DNA of 64,000 bases from contig NZ_JAHUTM010000001.1 of assembly GCF_019209905.1 (NCBI RefSeq), positions 1,240,001 to 1,304,000 of the forward strand, read 5' to 3'. Positions within the stretch are counted from its first letter, which is position 1. Each line of letters opens with the position of its first letter. Positions 21,109 through 29,031 of this stretch are shown piece after piece. A program made the position numbers and the translations under genes. The notes beneath the pieces are model-generated. The model was not told the DNA's origin and searched no databases. It saw only the letters and a list, made by a program, of their open reading frames with translations. This DNA is from Corynebacterium sp. TAE3-ERU12. GTDB taxonomy: Bacteria; Actinomycetota; Actinomycetes; Mycobacteriales; Mycobacteriaceae.

Positions 21109-21539
21109 GGCATGAAGCGCGGCCCATTGTCTCCGAGCTGGAGCTATGGTTGCATCTCGCCGGCTGACCCGGGCTTCCCAGCAACCAACGAGTCGAAAGC
21201 AGGGCCATCTCACGCAATAGGATCCGAAACAACGCAGTAGATAAACGGTGGCGACCAATTCATCGGTGTCGATACGGCATACCTAGCCGAAATTTACTCA
21301 ACCTGATCGAGATCTGAGGTGACCGACTGCTACCTATGTCTAACCATCGACCTGTCGCAGCTTGTGGTAGTAGATTATTTTTAAAACTCTAAGCTTAGGT
21401 TGTGACCTGGTTCTTTACACATCTCGGGGTCAGCGAGAAATTAATTTTCCCTAAGCTGACGACACTCACCAGGACCGGAGGCATCGACACTGATGACGCC
21501 ACGCTGTGCGCAAGCCCCGGGGGGGGGCACCCATGACGG
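21109..21539 (+). other. Intergenic region between the Type ISP gene and the small minus-strand gene
   Basis: About 430 bases between convergent genes. Base composition falls from genome-like at the left to AT-richer around 21290-21460. I find no supportable gene; a 43-codon plus-strand frame at 21113 has no ribosome-binding site and no recognisable product. A run of nine G (21519-21527) sits near the end of the small gene. No insertion sequence or integrase remnant could be recognised. Confidence 0.6.
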
Positions 21540-21710
21540 CTAGTTACGTTGATTGCGCCGTCGACGAGCAGCCCGTTCGTTGTCAGTGTAGTTAGAAAAC
21601 CCAAAGGTCAAACGCGGTGCGTCACGGAAGTATAGCGCGGGATTTTCCTGGAGCAAACGGATCCGATCTTGACGGTGAGCATCGTAAAGATCGCCCTTAC
21701 CACTCATCAT
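21540..21710 (-). CDS. Small basic protein of unknown function, second gene of the GAF operon
   Basis: A 56-codon frame overlaps the 3' end of the GAF-protein gene by 14 bases in another frame, the arrangement of translationally coupled partners. GAGGGA lies upstream of the tandem ATGATG; I use the first ATG (21710), the second (21707) being possible. The product begins MMSGKGDLYDAHRQDRIRLLQ, continues with NPALYFRDAPRLTFGFSNYTDNE, and ends in an Arg-rich tail (RAARRRRNQRN). It has no membrane segment and no Cys. I do not recognise a family. Reasons to believe it is real are the overlap, the ribosome-binding site and a non-random composition with an amphipathic middle and basic end. It could modulate or bind the GAF protein, or bind nucleic acid through the tail; both are inference. 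Confidence 0.6.
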   Translation of the reverse strand: MMSGKGDLYDAHRQDRIRLLQENPALYFRDAPRLTFGFSNYTDNERAARRRRNQRN

Positions 21711-22695
21711 CGGCACTTCCCTCTAGTCGTTCAGATGTTTCGAGTTGATCTTGACCCATGTTAGAAGCCGGGACGCCGATTCCGCCGTCACGGTCGTCGG
21801 CGGCGTGTTGCCCGGCGTCAGCTCCTAGCGGACCTATGGGAACAGCGTCGTTCTCAGCGTTTTTTCCAACATAAGTCAAGGATAGCAAAGAAGCAAACTG
21901 ATTCAAGAGAGCGGTTCCGTGGAACTCATCGATGTCTCCGGCGTTTTTTGAATCGACAGTCAAAAGACCAAATAGCTCGTCGCCCGTACTAACCGGCATG
22001 ACAGCAAAACAGTCGTAGTCTAATGCTTTCTCAGAAGTCTCTTCTAATTCACTCGTATCCTTTATATATCGACCTTGGTTATTTTCGATCGCGACACGAA
22101 GAGTTCTATCGTTCACTGTAAAAATGCGCTTAGAGTGATGATTTAATCGACCATCATGACCATATTTCGAAGCACTAAGCTCAACTGGAGACGTATTACT
22201 GACTTCAAAAAGATTTGCTCGAACACCTTCAGGTGGACCAATACGTTCTCTAACGGACGCTAGAATCGCTCGGCGGGCAGCGGCAATCTCTGTGTCCCGC
22301 TCTACTTTCTTATTAGTGTGTAAGGCGTGACTAATTGCCTGAGTAGTGTCGGTAAGCGCGAAAATGATTGACCTTACAGCTTCTTCCTGAATCTCGCTTC
22401 GCTCTTCCTCAACGTCTCTATCGCGACGTTCACTGAGCATATTAAGGCCAAAGCAAATTGCTATAAGAATAAAAATTAATGCAACTATCCATATCCTGCC
22501 ATTGCTAATTTGTGCACCAGCAAAACAAGATAGAACTACGATAATGAAATTGAGAACGTTGGGGTGGACACTAGCAATATATCTCGCCCATGTGGGCTCC
22601 CGAAGAATGGGCTCATTCTGCCCGCCCCCTTTTAGTGCATGGCTTAGAAGACTTCTGAGCTTTTGACCGATAACGCCAAATTTCGATTCATTCAT
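21697..22695 (-). CDS. Membrane-anchored GAF-domain protein of unknown function
   Basis: A 332-residue protein with two membrane helices (about 46-63 and 67-88) separated by a very short loop, a charged helical linker likely to be coiled (RRDRDVEEERSEIQEEAVRS, about 90-130), a GAF-like domain (about 140-290; best seen in DYDCFAVMPVSTGDELFGLLTVDSKNAGDID...FASLLSLTYVG) and a polar, probably disordered tail. GAF domains bind small ligands such as cyclic nucleotides, hemes or redox cofactors; no ligand can be assigned and no output domain is visible. ATG 22695 has AGGAG 6 bases upstream. The gene is AT-rich (19 G+C of 60 at 22441-22500), unlike the backbone, indicating transfer. Next to two restriction genes, a defence role is a reasonable guess but unproven. 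Confidence 0.8.
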   Translation of the reverse strand: MNESKFGVIGQKLRSLLSHALKGGGQNEPILREPTWARYIASVHPNVLNFIIVVLSCFAGAQISNGRIWIVALIFILIAICFGLNMLSERRDRDVEEERSEIQEEAVRSIIFALTDTTQAISHALHTNKKVERDTEIAAARRAILASVRERIGPPEGVRANLFEVSNTSPVELSASKYGHDGRLNHHSKRIFTVNDRTLRVAIENNQGRYIKDTSELEETSEKALDYDCFAVMPVSTGDELFGLLTVDSKNAGDIDEFHGTALLNQFASLLSLTYVGKNAENDAVPIGPLGADAGQHAADDRDGGIGVPASNMGQDQLETSERLEGSADDEW

Positions 22696-23429
22696 TCTAT
22701 GCTCCTATTCCCGCTATTGCGCTTCATCAAAGATTTATTTAATTGCATTTCACATTTCTTTAACCCTTTGCAACGAAGATAGTACTGGTGACTACAATAA
22801 TGCTCGTCATGTCGACCGATTTTTACAACATAGCGAGGTTTTTGGGATTAACTTAAGTCCACTAAAAACATTTTACCAAGTGCTGTGATTGATACGCGAA
22901 AGATGAAAATACATAACCGATACTTATTGCCGTCGAAAGTACTAAGAACTTTAGCAAGATCCATCAGCCAACAAAAGTAGAATTCGTTTTCTAGCAGAGC
23001 AAAATGAGGTTTTCAGTTACTTTTTACGCCATCCGAAAAACTTTTTTGACTCTTTGACTATTTCCGACATGAATCACAGTCAGGCTAAATCTTTCGGGCC
23101 ATCCAAAACTTTGCAATGAGTCGATTCGAAATATTTTCGTATAGAGACTGAATTTCCTAAGGACCAATTCTTATTTATGGAATAACCGGCTTCTCTACAC
23201 ATCTTTAAACTCGTGATTTTCTAAGGCTTAGCGTAACACTCTCCCGTAGTAGACCTATCTTAACTGCACTAACAGACTTGGAAACCGACAATCTAAAATA
23301 AACAATAAGTAATGTTCGCTAAGCCGCTCCTGATCGTTCCTCCGGTAGATACATTCTATACTTCTTTTGTTGTTTGTCTCATCTACGCCTCACTTACTGA
23401 GGCGGTGCAGCAACCTTACGAGTACACCA
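22696..23429. other. AT-rich region without genes
   Basis: About 730 bases of AT-rich sequence (20 G+C of 60 at 22861-22920) with stops in all frames. It must hold the promoter of the minus-strand GAF operon, but I cannot pick a convincing -35/-10 pair among many AT-rich matches. No tRNA, integrase or CRISPR repeat is visible. A short frame at 23312-23515 runs through a terminator hairpin and is rejected as a gene. The region may contain decayed or regulatory DNA brought in with the island. Confidence 0.6.
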
Positions 23430-23430
23430 A

Positions 23431-23464
23431 CCCCGCCCCGAGAAATCTCGGAGCGGGCTTTTCA
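23431..23464 (+). terminator. Plus-strand terminator upstream of the ctaA 3' end
   Basis: An 11-position stem with one mismatch (cccgccccgag with ctcggagcggg, arms 23431-23441 and 23447-23457) and a short loop is followed by CTTTTC on the plus strand. No plus-strand gene lies directly before it. In the ancestral order it would have been the terminator of ctaB, now separated by the inserted block. Confidence 0.6.
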
Positions 23465-23524
23465 GGATTCACGCCAACCAGCAACCACCGTCGGCAAGCA
23501 GGTCGGCGAGGCTAGCTCACCGGG

Positions 23525-24541
23525 TTAGGCCTTCGCCTTCGCTTTCGGGTCCTGCTCGGCAGCCAGCGAACCGTAATTCGTGGCGGTACCGCCCACCCGA
23601 TCACGACCAAAGGCGTACAGCATGCCGGCAAGACCGGTCACCGCACCAGAACCAGCGATATGCACCGGAACCAGGGCCGCTGGGGTACCAGTCCAGTACT
23701 GCACCATGCCGACCACGGCCTGCGAGATAATCACCGCAATCAAAGCCCAGCCGACAATCAACACGCGGCGCTCCACCTTCAGGGCAATCAACGCCATCGT
23801 CAGACCAACCACCAGGCCCAGCAGCAAGTACATGAAACCGGCGTGGACATGGGTGAGTTCCACAATCGGCAGGTTCAAACGTTCCTCAGGGGTGACATCG
23901 GCATCACCGGCGTGCGGGCCAGCGCCGGTCACCATCGTGCCGGAGACCAACGTCAGGCTCACCGCAACACCCATCAGCACACTCAGCCACCGCAGGGCGG
24001 TAGGGTAGCGGCGCTCCAGCTGGCCATCATCAGGCTGGCCCACCTGGACCCAAATCACACCAGCGATCCACACCAGAACCATCGACGGCAAGAAGTGGAA
24101 CGCCACCCAAATCCAGTTCAGGTCCACGTGCACAGAAATGCCGCCAATCACGGCCTGCACAATGATGCCGAAACCTTCAATGAAGCTCAGCACAATAATG
24201 GACTTACGGCGGCCTGCGCGCACCACCGCAAGGAACAACACCAACGTGATCACAATCAGCACGAAGGTCAACAGTCGGTTGCCGAACTCAATGGCCTGGT
24301 GCAACGCCGGGGCGGCGCCGGGGACCGGGGTGAAACTACCCGGATGACACTGCGGCCAGGTATCGCAACCAAGACCAGAACCCGTCACGCGGACAATCGA
24401 GCCGGTAACGGCGATACCTGCTTGGGCCAGCAACACCAATAAGGCGAAAAGTTTCTGCTTGCCGACGCTAGGAAGCGGCAAAAACGACAACGGCAGCTGG
24501 CGTTCGGACACGGGCTGGGAGGGCTGGGCAGAAGTGCTCAC
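23525..24541 (-). CDS. ctaA: Heme A synthase
   Basis: Oxidises heme O to heme A for cytochrome aa3 oxidase; an eight-helix membrane protein of the COX15/CtaA family. The 338-residue product has the conserved GSIVRVTGSGLGCDTWPQCHPGS with its Cys pair, heme-ligand His in PALHQAIEFGNRLL and WVAFHFLPSM, and the second-half counterparts ELTHVHAGFMY and LVPVHIAGSGAVTG. The gene converges on ctaB, with which it acts, but is now 8.5 kb away. The C-terminus is a short Lys/Ala tail. The start ATG 24541 is the only reasonable one before the first helix; its ribosome-binding site is weak. Confidence 0.95.
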   Translation of the reverse strand: MSTSAQPSQPVSERQLPLSFLPLPSVGKQKLFALLVLLAQAGIAVTGSIVRVTGSGLGCDTWPQCHPGSFTPVPGAAPALHQAIEFGNRLLTFVLIVITLVLFLAVVRAGRRKSIIVLSFIEGFGIIVQAVIGGISVHVDLNWIWVAFHFLPSMVLVWIAGVIWVQVGQPDDGQLERRYPTALRWLSVLMGVAVSLTLVSGTMVTGAGPHAGDADVTPEERLNLPIVELTHVHAGFMYLLLGLVVGLTMALIALKVERRVLIVGWALIAVIISQAVVGMVQYWTGTPAALVPVHIAGSGAVTGLAGMLYAFGRDRVGGTATNYGSLAAEQDPKAKAKA

Positions 24542-24585
24542 AAACGCACAGTCTACCTGGTGCCTACCCGCTACCGGCCTGGGGT

Positions 24586-25380
24586 TTAGTCCTGGGGAGA
24601 GTCAAACGAAAACAGCTTCGTGGCCAGCACCGCGCACAGCGCACCCCACGCCACCATCACCAATAAGTATGGCCAGACCACACCATCACCAAGCACCCCA
24701 ATAAGCGCCTGGGTCAGTGCCACCGACGGCAATAAGGACAACGCGGTCGTCGCAGCGTCGGGAAGCTCCGGGCCCACCGCAACCAGAGTCGCCGCGCCCA
24801 ACAGCACAAACCAGATCAAGTTCGCCAAAGCCAAGATGAGCTCAGCAGCAAGCGTGCCGCCCATTAGCAAACCCATCGCGGCGAACGCCGCAGCGCCCAA
24901 TAAGGTCACCACAAAGGCCAGCAGGACCAGGCCGACGTGCTCGCGGTAGCCCAACGCAATCGCGGTAGCAGTCATCAACCCGAACTGGATGGTGACCACC
25001 CCGGCAACCGCCAACGTCTTCCCCGCAATAATCGCCCACCTGGGCAGCCCCGAGGCGCCCACACGTTTCAGCGCCCCATAACGGCGGTCAAACCCCACCG
25101 CAATCGCCAAACCAGTAAAACCGGCTGACATCGCAGACACCGCCAGCACCATCGGGTAGACGGTGGCCAAGGGGTCATCCATCTCCAGCACCGGCACGAC
25201 AGTAAAGCCCACCAGCATCGCCAGCGGAATCACCATCGACAGCAAAGCCTGCTCGCCGTGGCGCAGAATCAGCGCCAACTCCATCCGCGTCTGGGCGATC
25301 AGCACCTTCAGCATCGGGGCCGAACCGGGGTTCGGGGCAAACGTGCCCTCGGGGAAACGAGTCGATGACGGAGTGCTCAT
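24586..25380 (-). CDS. ABC-2 type transporter, membrane subunit
   Basis: A 264-residue permease with six predicted membrane helices (among them QALLSMVIPLAMLVGFTVVPV, VYPMVLAVSAMSAGFTGLAIAVG and ELILALANLIWFVLLGAATLVAV) and the FDRRYGALKRVGASGLPRW cytoplasmic loop typical of ABC-2 exporters of the drug or polyketide class. ATG 25380 lies 1 base after the stop of the ATPase gene, so the pair forms one transporter operon. It corresponds by position to Rv1457c of M. tuberculosis. The substrate is unknown; the neighbouring mannosyltransferase hints at envelope material but proves nothing. Confidence 0.9.
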   Translation of the reverse strand: MSTPSSTRFPEGTFAPNPGSAPMLKVLIAQTRMELALILRHGEQALLSMVIPLAMLVGFTVVPVLEMDDPLATVYPMVLAVSAMSAGFTGLAIAVGFDRRYGALKRVGASGLPRWAIIAGKTLAVAGVVTIQFGLMTATAIALGYREHVGLVLLAFVVTLLGAAAFAAMGLLMGGTLAAELILALANLIWFVLLGAATLVAVGPELPDAATTALSLLPSVALTQALIGVLGDGVVWPYLLVMVAWGALCAVLATKLFSFDSPQD

Positions 25381-25381
25381 A

Positions 25382-26335
25382 TCAATTCCTCATCTCTCGG
25401 CCAGTGATGTCGAGGAAAACATCCTCAAGGCTGCGATGCGCCATCCGAAGATCGGTGATCAGCACATCCCGATCCGCGCACCACCGAGCAACTAAGGCAA
25501 TATCCTCCGGCTCGGCGGCACCATCAACGCGATACCGCCCCGGCGCCATCGAACGCACCTCAATGGAACGCGTGGGTTTTTGCAGGTAATGCTGCAAATC
25601 GCGGGTATCAATATCGTCGGTGACACTGATATCAATACCCCGGGTAGAAGCTAGCCCGGTCAGTTCATCGGTCGTGCCGCCAGCGACCAGCCGGCCATGA
25701 TCAATGATCAGCACCTTGTCCGCCAGCGACTCCGCCTCATCCATCAAGTGCGTGGTCAACACAACAGTGACACCATCACGGCGCAACGAGGTCACCAAAT
25801 CCCACACCGCAATACGCGACTGGGCATCCAAACCGGCGGTGGGCTCATCCAAAAACACCAACTCCGGCCGGCCCACCAGGGCACACGCCAAAGACAGCCG
25901 CTGCTGCTGGCCACCAGACAACCGCCGGTAACCGGTATTGCGGTGCTTCGACAAGCCCACCACGTCGAGAAGCCACTGCGTATCCAAAGGATTGTCCGCA
26001 TATGAGGCGACCAGCTCTAACATCTCGCCCACGCGCACACCGGGATAGCCGCCACCGCCTTGCAGCATGATGCCGATCCGGCGGCGCAGCGCGTCGGACT
26101 GCTTTAGCGGATTCATGCCGAGCACGCGCACGCTGCCCTCGTCGGGACGCACAAAGCCCTCGCACATCTCCACCGTCGTGGTCTTGCCGGCACCATTAGG
26201 GCCCAGCAGGGCCAACACCTGGCCACGCGCCAGATCAAAGCTCAGGGAATCAACGGCAGTGACATCGCCATAGCGTTTCGTCACCCCGTCGAGTTCAAGC
26301 GCGAGCTCAAAGCTAGCTGAAGATGCGTGGTTCAC
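25382..26335 (-). CDS. ABC transporter ATP-binding protein
   Basis: A 317-residue ATPase of the daunorubicin-resistance/ABC-2 class. Walker A is GPNGAGKTT (near residue 44), the signature is LSGGQQQRLSLA, Walker B is LVFLDEPTAGLD, and the switch His lies in VVLTTHLMDEAE. The domain after about residue 220 resembles the C-terminal extension of DrrA-like ATPases. The start is GTG 26335, without a ribosome-binding site but with TAGACT 7 bases upstream. It pairs with the permease that begins 1 base after its stop and corresponds to Rv1458c in position. Confidence 0.93.
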   Translation of the reverse strand: MNHASSASFELALELDGVTKRYGDVTAVDSLSFDLARGQVLALLGPNGAGKTTTVEMCEGFVRPDEGSVRVLGMNPLKQSDALRRRIGIMLQGGGGYPGVRVGEMLELVASYADNPLDTQWLLDVVGLSKHRNTGYRRLSGGQQQRLSLACALVGRPELVFLDEPTAGLDAQSRIAVWDLVTSLRRDGVTVVLTTHLMDEAESLADKVLIIDHGRLVAGGTTDELTGLASTRGIDISVTDDIDTRDLQHYLQKPTRSIEVRSMAPGRYRVDGAAEPEDIALVARWCADRDVLITDLRMAHRSLEDVFLDITGREMRN

Positions 26336-26342
26336 GTCGGCA

Positions 26343-26348
26343 AGTCTA
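26343..26348 (-). promoter_or_regulatory. Putative -10 box of the ABC transporter operon (leaderless)
   Basis: TAGACT on the minus strand is followed by 7 bases and the GTG start at 26335. The seven-base spacer together with the start codon forms a copy of the dispersed word CTTGCCGACG. Confidence 0.5.
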
Positions 26349-26396
26349 GGACAGCCAGCCGCCCGGATTGTGCAATGGGCCGCCTAAGTCCCCGAT

Positions 26397-28028
26397 TTAG
26401 CGCACCCGGAAAGCCCGAGTGCGGGCGCCCACCATCAAAATCAACGCCATACAGATGACAAATGCGGCCACCGCACCCAGATACGCCTGCAGCACCGTGA
26501 TCGGCGGCAACCCCAAACCACGCGGCAACACCGTGAAACTGAAAATCGTGGAATACACCACCACCGCGATCCGGAAACCCGGGCGGTCCGCCCACCCCGA
26601 CAGCGGCACCAACGCCCACAGCAAATACCACGGGTGCACCACTGGGAACAGCAACACCAGCACAAACATCGACAGGCCATAACCACCCAAGGGGTGCACA
26701 CGGCCCTGGAAAGTGGCCCACAACATACGCAATAACCAGATCGCGGCAACCACAATGCCTGCCCCACGAGTCATCACCAAGGCCGCCTCAGTGACATCAC
26801 CAACACCAAGCAACCGACCAATCAGGCCCGAGCACATCCCAATAAGCGTGGACACACTCATCCAACTCCGCACCGTCGCAGCCCCGCCCTGACTAGAAAT
26901 CCAGCCAAAACCCAAACCAGACGCCACGGAAATCAGCACCGTCGTAGCAGCAGTAATAACACCAGTAACAACAGCCGCCCCGGCAACAGCGCGCAGACCC
27001 GCACCGAAACGCCGCGCCAAAGCCATCCCCGCAAAACCAAGCGCCACAAAACCGGTGACCTTCACCATGCCCGCCATCGCGATAAGCACCACCCCGGCAC
27101 CAAAAACCAGCCACGCCCGACGAGACAATAAAGGCCTCCCGGCGGCCACAGCAGGGTCGGGGGAACCAGGATCAGGCCGCCCATGCAAAGCACGCTGGGT
27201 CAGCTCCAAACCGGAAAGCAACAACGCCAATAACAAGGCCTCGTTATGCACGCCGCCAACCAAATGCAGCAACGTCAACGGGTTGAGCACACCAAGCCAC
27301 AGGGCGAACTGTGGGGACACCCCGCACCGCTGCGCCAGGCACACCAACGCCCAGGCCACCACGTAAAGCGAGACAATAGCCACCGCCCGGTGCAGCAACA
27401 CAGACATCAAGACCCCATCAGCGGTGATCTTGGCGATAGCCGCAGCAACCAACATCGCCACCGGCCCATAAGGGCTAGGGGAGTGCGACCAAATAAGCGG
27501 CACCGAGCGGGCCAATGGGTCGGCCGCGCCCAACAGATCCACCGGGCCTGCGGCGTAGGGGTCCATTCCGCGCACCACCACCGCGCCCTGGGCTAGATAG
27601 GAATAAATATCCTGGGTGAACAGGGGAGCGGTGAAGAGCAGCGGCAAAACCCACCCGGCGAATGTGCGCACCAGCATTCCGGTATCGACTGCGGTGACGC
27701 GGGTGCGCGCCCCGGAATAGACGAAGGCACCCACGCCCAGCCAGGCGACCACCAGCATGGCGATGCCGGTGAAGGTCATGATGGTGGTGGCAAGCAGCAT
27801 CCGGCCCAGCAGCGAACCGATGGGGTTGGCCCAGAACGGGTTGGACAGCACCGGGGTGGCCCCGGCACCAATGCCGCCGACCATGATCAAAATGGCGCCC
27901 AGGGTGCCCAGCCAGCGCAGCGCGGTGAAGCGGCGCAGTTCGCGGTGATCGGTGCGGAAAGCCAGCGGGGATTCCACGCCGGAGTGCAGTTGGGCGGAGC
28001 GGGAGCCAGCAAGGCCGAATCGTGGCAT
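26397..28028 (-). CDS. mptB: Alpha-1,6-mannopyranosyltransferase of the MptB type (GT-C, polyprenol-phosphate-mannose dependent)
   Basis: A polytopic membrane glycosyltransferase that extends the alpha-1,6-mannan core of lipomannan at the outer face of the membrane in corynebacteria. About 543 residues with a dozen or more hydrophobic helices. The segment FTQDIYSYLAQGAVVVRGMDPYAAGP contains the early-loop Asp expected of GT-C enzymes, and LNPLTLLHLVGGVHNEALLLALLLSG is a family landmark. I prefer ATG 28028 (MPRFGLAGSRSA); ATG 28100 would add 24 residues. Neither has a good ribosome-binding site. It lies between the ABC exporter and the divergent sufR, as Rv1459c does in M. tuberculosis. Confidence 0.87.
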   Translation of the reverse strand: MPRFGLAGSRSAQLHSGVESPLAFRTDHRELRRFTALRWLGTLGAILIMVGGIGAGATPVLSNPFWANPIGSLLGRMLLATTIMTFTGIAMLVVAWLGVGAFVYSGARTRVTAVDTGMLVRTFAGWVLPLLFTAPLFTQDIYSYLAQGAVVVRGMDPYAAGPVDLLGAADPLARSVPLIWSHSPSPYGPVAMLVAAAIAKITADGVLMSVLLHRAVAIVSLYVVAWALVCLAQRCGVSPQFALWLGVLNPLTLLHLVGGVHNEALLLALLLSGLELTQRALHGRPDPGSPDPAVAAGRPLLSRRAWLVFGAGVVLIAMAGMVKVTGFVALGFAGMALARRFGAGLRAVAGAAVVTGVITAATTVLISVASGLGFGWISSQGGAATVRSWMSVSTLIGMCSGLIGRLLGVGDVTEAALVMTRGAGIVVAAIWLLRMLWATFQGRVHPLGGYGLSMFVLVLLFPVVHPWYLLWALVPLSGWADRPGFRIAVVVYSTIFSFTVLPRGLGLPPITVLQAYLGAVAAFVICMALILMVGARTRAFRVR

Positions 28029-28162
28029 TGCTTCGCGCAGCCAGTAGGTCCTGGGGTGGTGGCGCGTGGTCCCGGTACTCACGTGGATAAGGATAGTCAC
28101 CCGCGTCCGTGTAGCAGCGATTGTGCTTTCCGTCTTTATTGCGCGGCGCTGACCTGCTCGTC

Positions 28163-28244
28163 TTTACAGTGGGTGGGAATTACGTAAGATTTGTTTTGTC
28201 TAATCCATCAGGGCGTTCATAACGGTTCGACTAATGGATCGGAC
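28163..28244 (+). promoter_or_regulatory. suf operon promoter and candidate SufR operator
   Basis: TTTACA (28163-28168) and TAAGAT (28185-28190), 16 bases apart, make the best-looking -35/-10 pair in the window. The predicted start near 28197 touches an interrupted inverted repeat whose 11-base arms, 28198-28208 (gtctaATCCAT) and 28234-28244 (ATGGATcggac), match at 9 of 11 positions. This is where an autorepressing SufR would bind, but the site is inferred. Confidence 0.55.
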
Positions 28245-28341
28245 ACTGCCCGCAATTCGGACCCTGTCCCCACGCGGCCCAGCCCACAATATTCAACCCA
28301 GCAACCCGGCACCCGCGCCGGCACCAGGAGGTGGATGCCAC

Positions 28342-29031
28342 GTGACGTCAACACATGACGGCGACACCCGCAATCACATCCTGCACCGCCTTCTCGAAGG
28401 CAATCCGGCCTCAGCGTCGGTTATCGCTTCCGAACTTGGCTTGTCGGCAGCGGCAGTACGCCGCCACCTGGACATTTTGGTCACCGATGGGCTGGCTGAA
28501 CCCGCACCGGCACCAGCTACTGGGCCACGCGGCAGGGGACGGCCCGCGAAGACGTTCCGGCTTACCGACGCTGGCCGCTCTCAATTTGGTCATGGCTATG
28601 ACGAACTTGCCGCAGCAGCACTTACTGCACTGCGCCAAGCCGGTGGACAAGAAGCAGTCACTGCTTTCGCCCACCAGCGGGTAGCCAAGATCCTTGAGGG
28701 CGTGGAACCGGTCAGTGACGACCATGACCTCCCCCAGGTGGTCGATGAAGTCGCTTCGGCTTTCCGACGCCACGGTTATTCCGCACACGTCCATGAAAAC
28801 CGGGGCAATGTGCAGCTTTGCCAGCGGCATTGCCCAATCAGCCACGTCGCCGGGGAGTTCCCCGAACTCTGCGAAGCAGAGCAGGCAGTGGTGAGCACCC
28901 TGTTGGGCCAGCACACCCAGCGGCTCGCTACCATCGCCGATGGCAATGGCGTGTGCACAACAAATATCCCAATTGCGCCGGCAGCCCGCCCAAAGGCCAC
29001 CGAAGCACCCACAGAAAGGAGCGGACAATGA
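28342..29031 (+). CDS. sufR: SufR, iron-sulfur-responsive repressor of the suf operon
   Basis: SufR senses cluster status through a bound iron-sulfur cluster and represses suf. The 229-residue protein has an N-terminal winged helix ([40 protein letters not shown], about 12-52), the basic [18 protein letters not shown] hinge and a C-terminal Cys cluster C-x3-C-x12-C in [21 protein letters not shown], as in SufR. I use GTG 28342 because AGGAGG lies 10 bases upstream; ATG 28234 would put the proposed operator inside the gene. Its stop overlaps the sufB start (ATGA), so it is the first gene of the operon. Confidence 0.93.
   Translation: MTSTHDGDTRNHILHRLLEGNPASASVIASELGLSAAAVRRHLDILVTDGLAEPAPAPATGPRGRGRPAKTFRLTDAGRSQFGHGYDELAAAALTALRQAGGQEAVTAFAHQRVAKILEGVEPVSDDHDLPQVVDEVASAFRRHGYSAHVHENRGNVQLCQRHCPISHVAGEFPELCEAEQAVVSTLLGQHTQRLATIADGNGVCTTNIPIAPAARPKATEAPTERSGQ

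Noticed and set aside
21519-21527. Run of nine G as a phase-variation tract
   Set aside because: It is outside any supported reading frame and promoter, so slippage would have no evident effect; a sequencing or assembly length error is also possible.
21395-21604. 69-codon minus-strand frame in the island
   Set aside because: It overlaps the better-supported 56-codon gene in another frame, runs through the nine-G tract, and has no ribosome-binding site.
23312-23515. 67-codon plus-strand frame before ctaA
   Set aside because: It reads through a terminator hairpin and has no ribosome-binding site or family resemblance.
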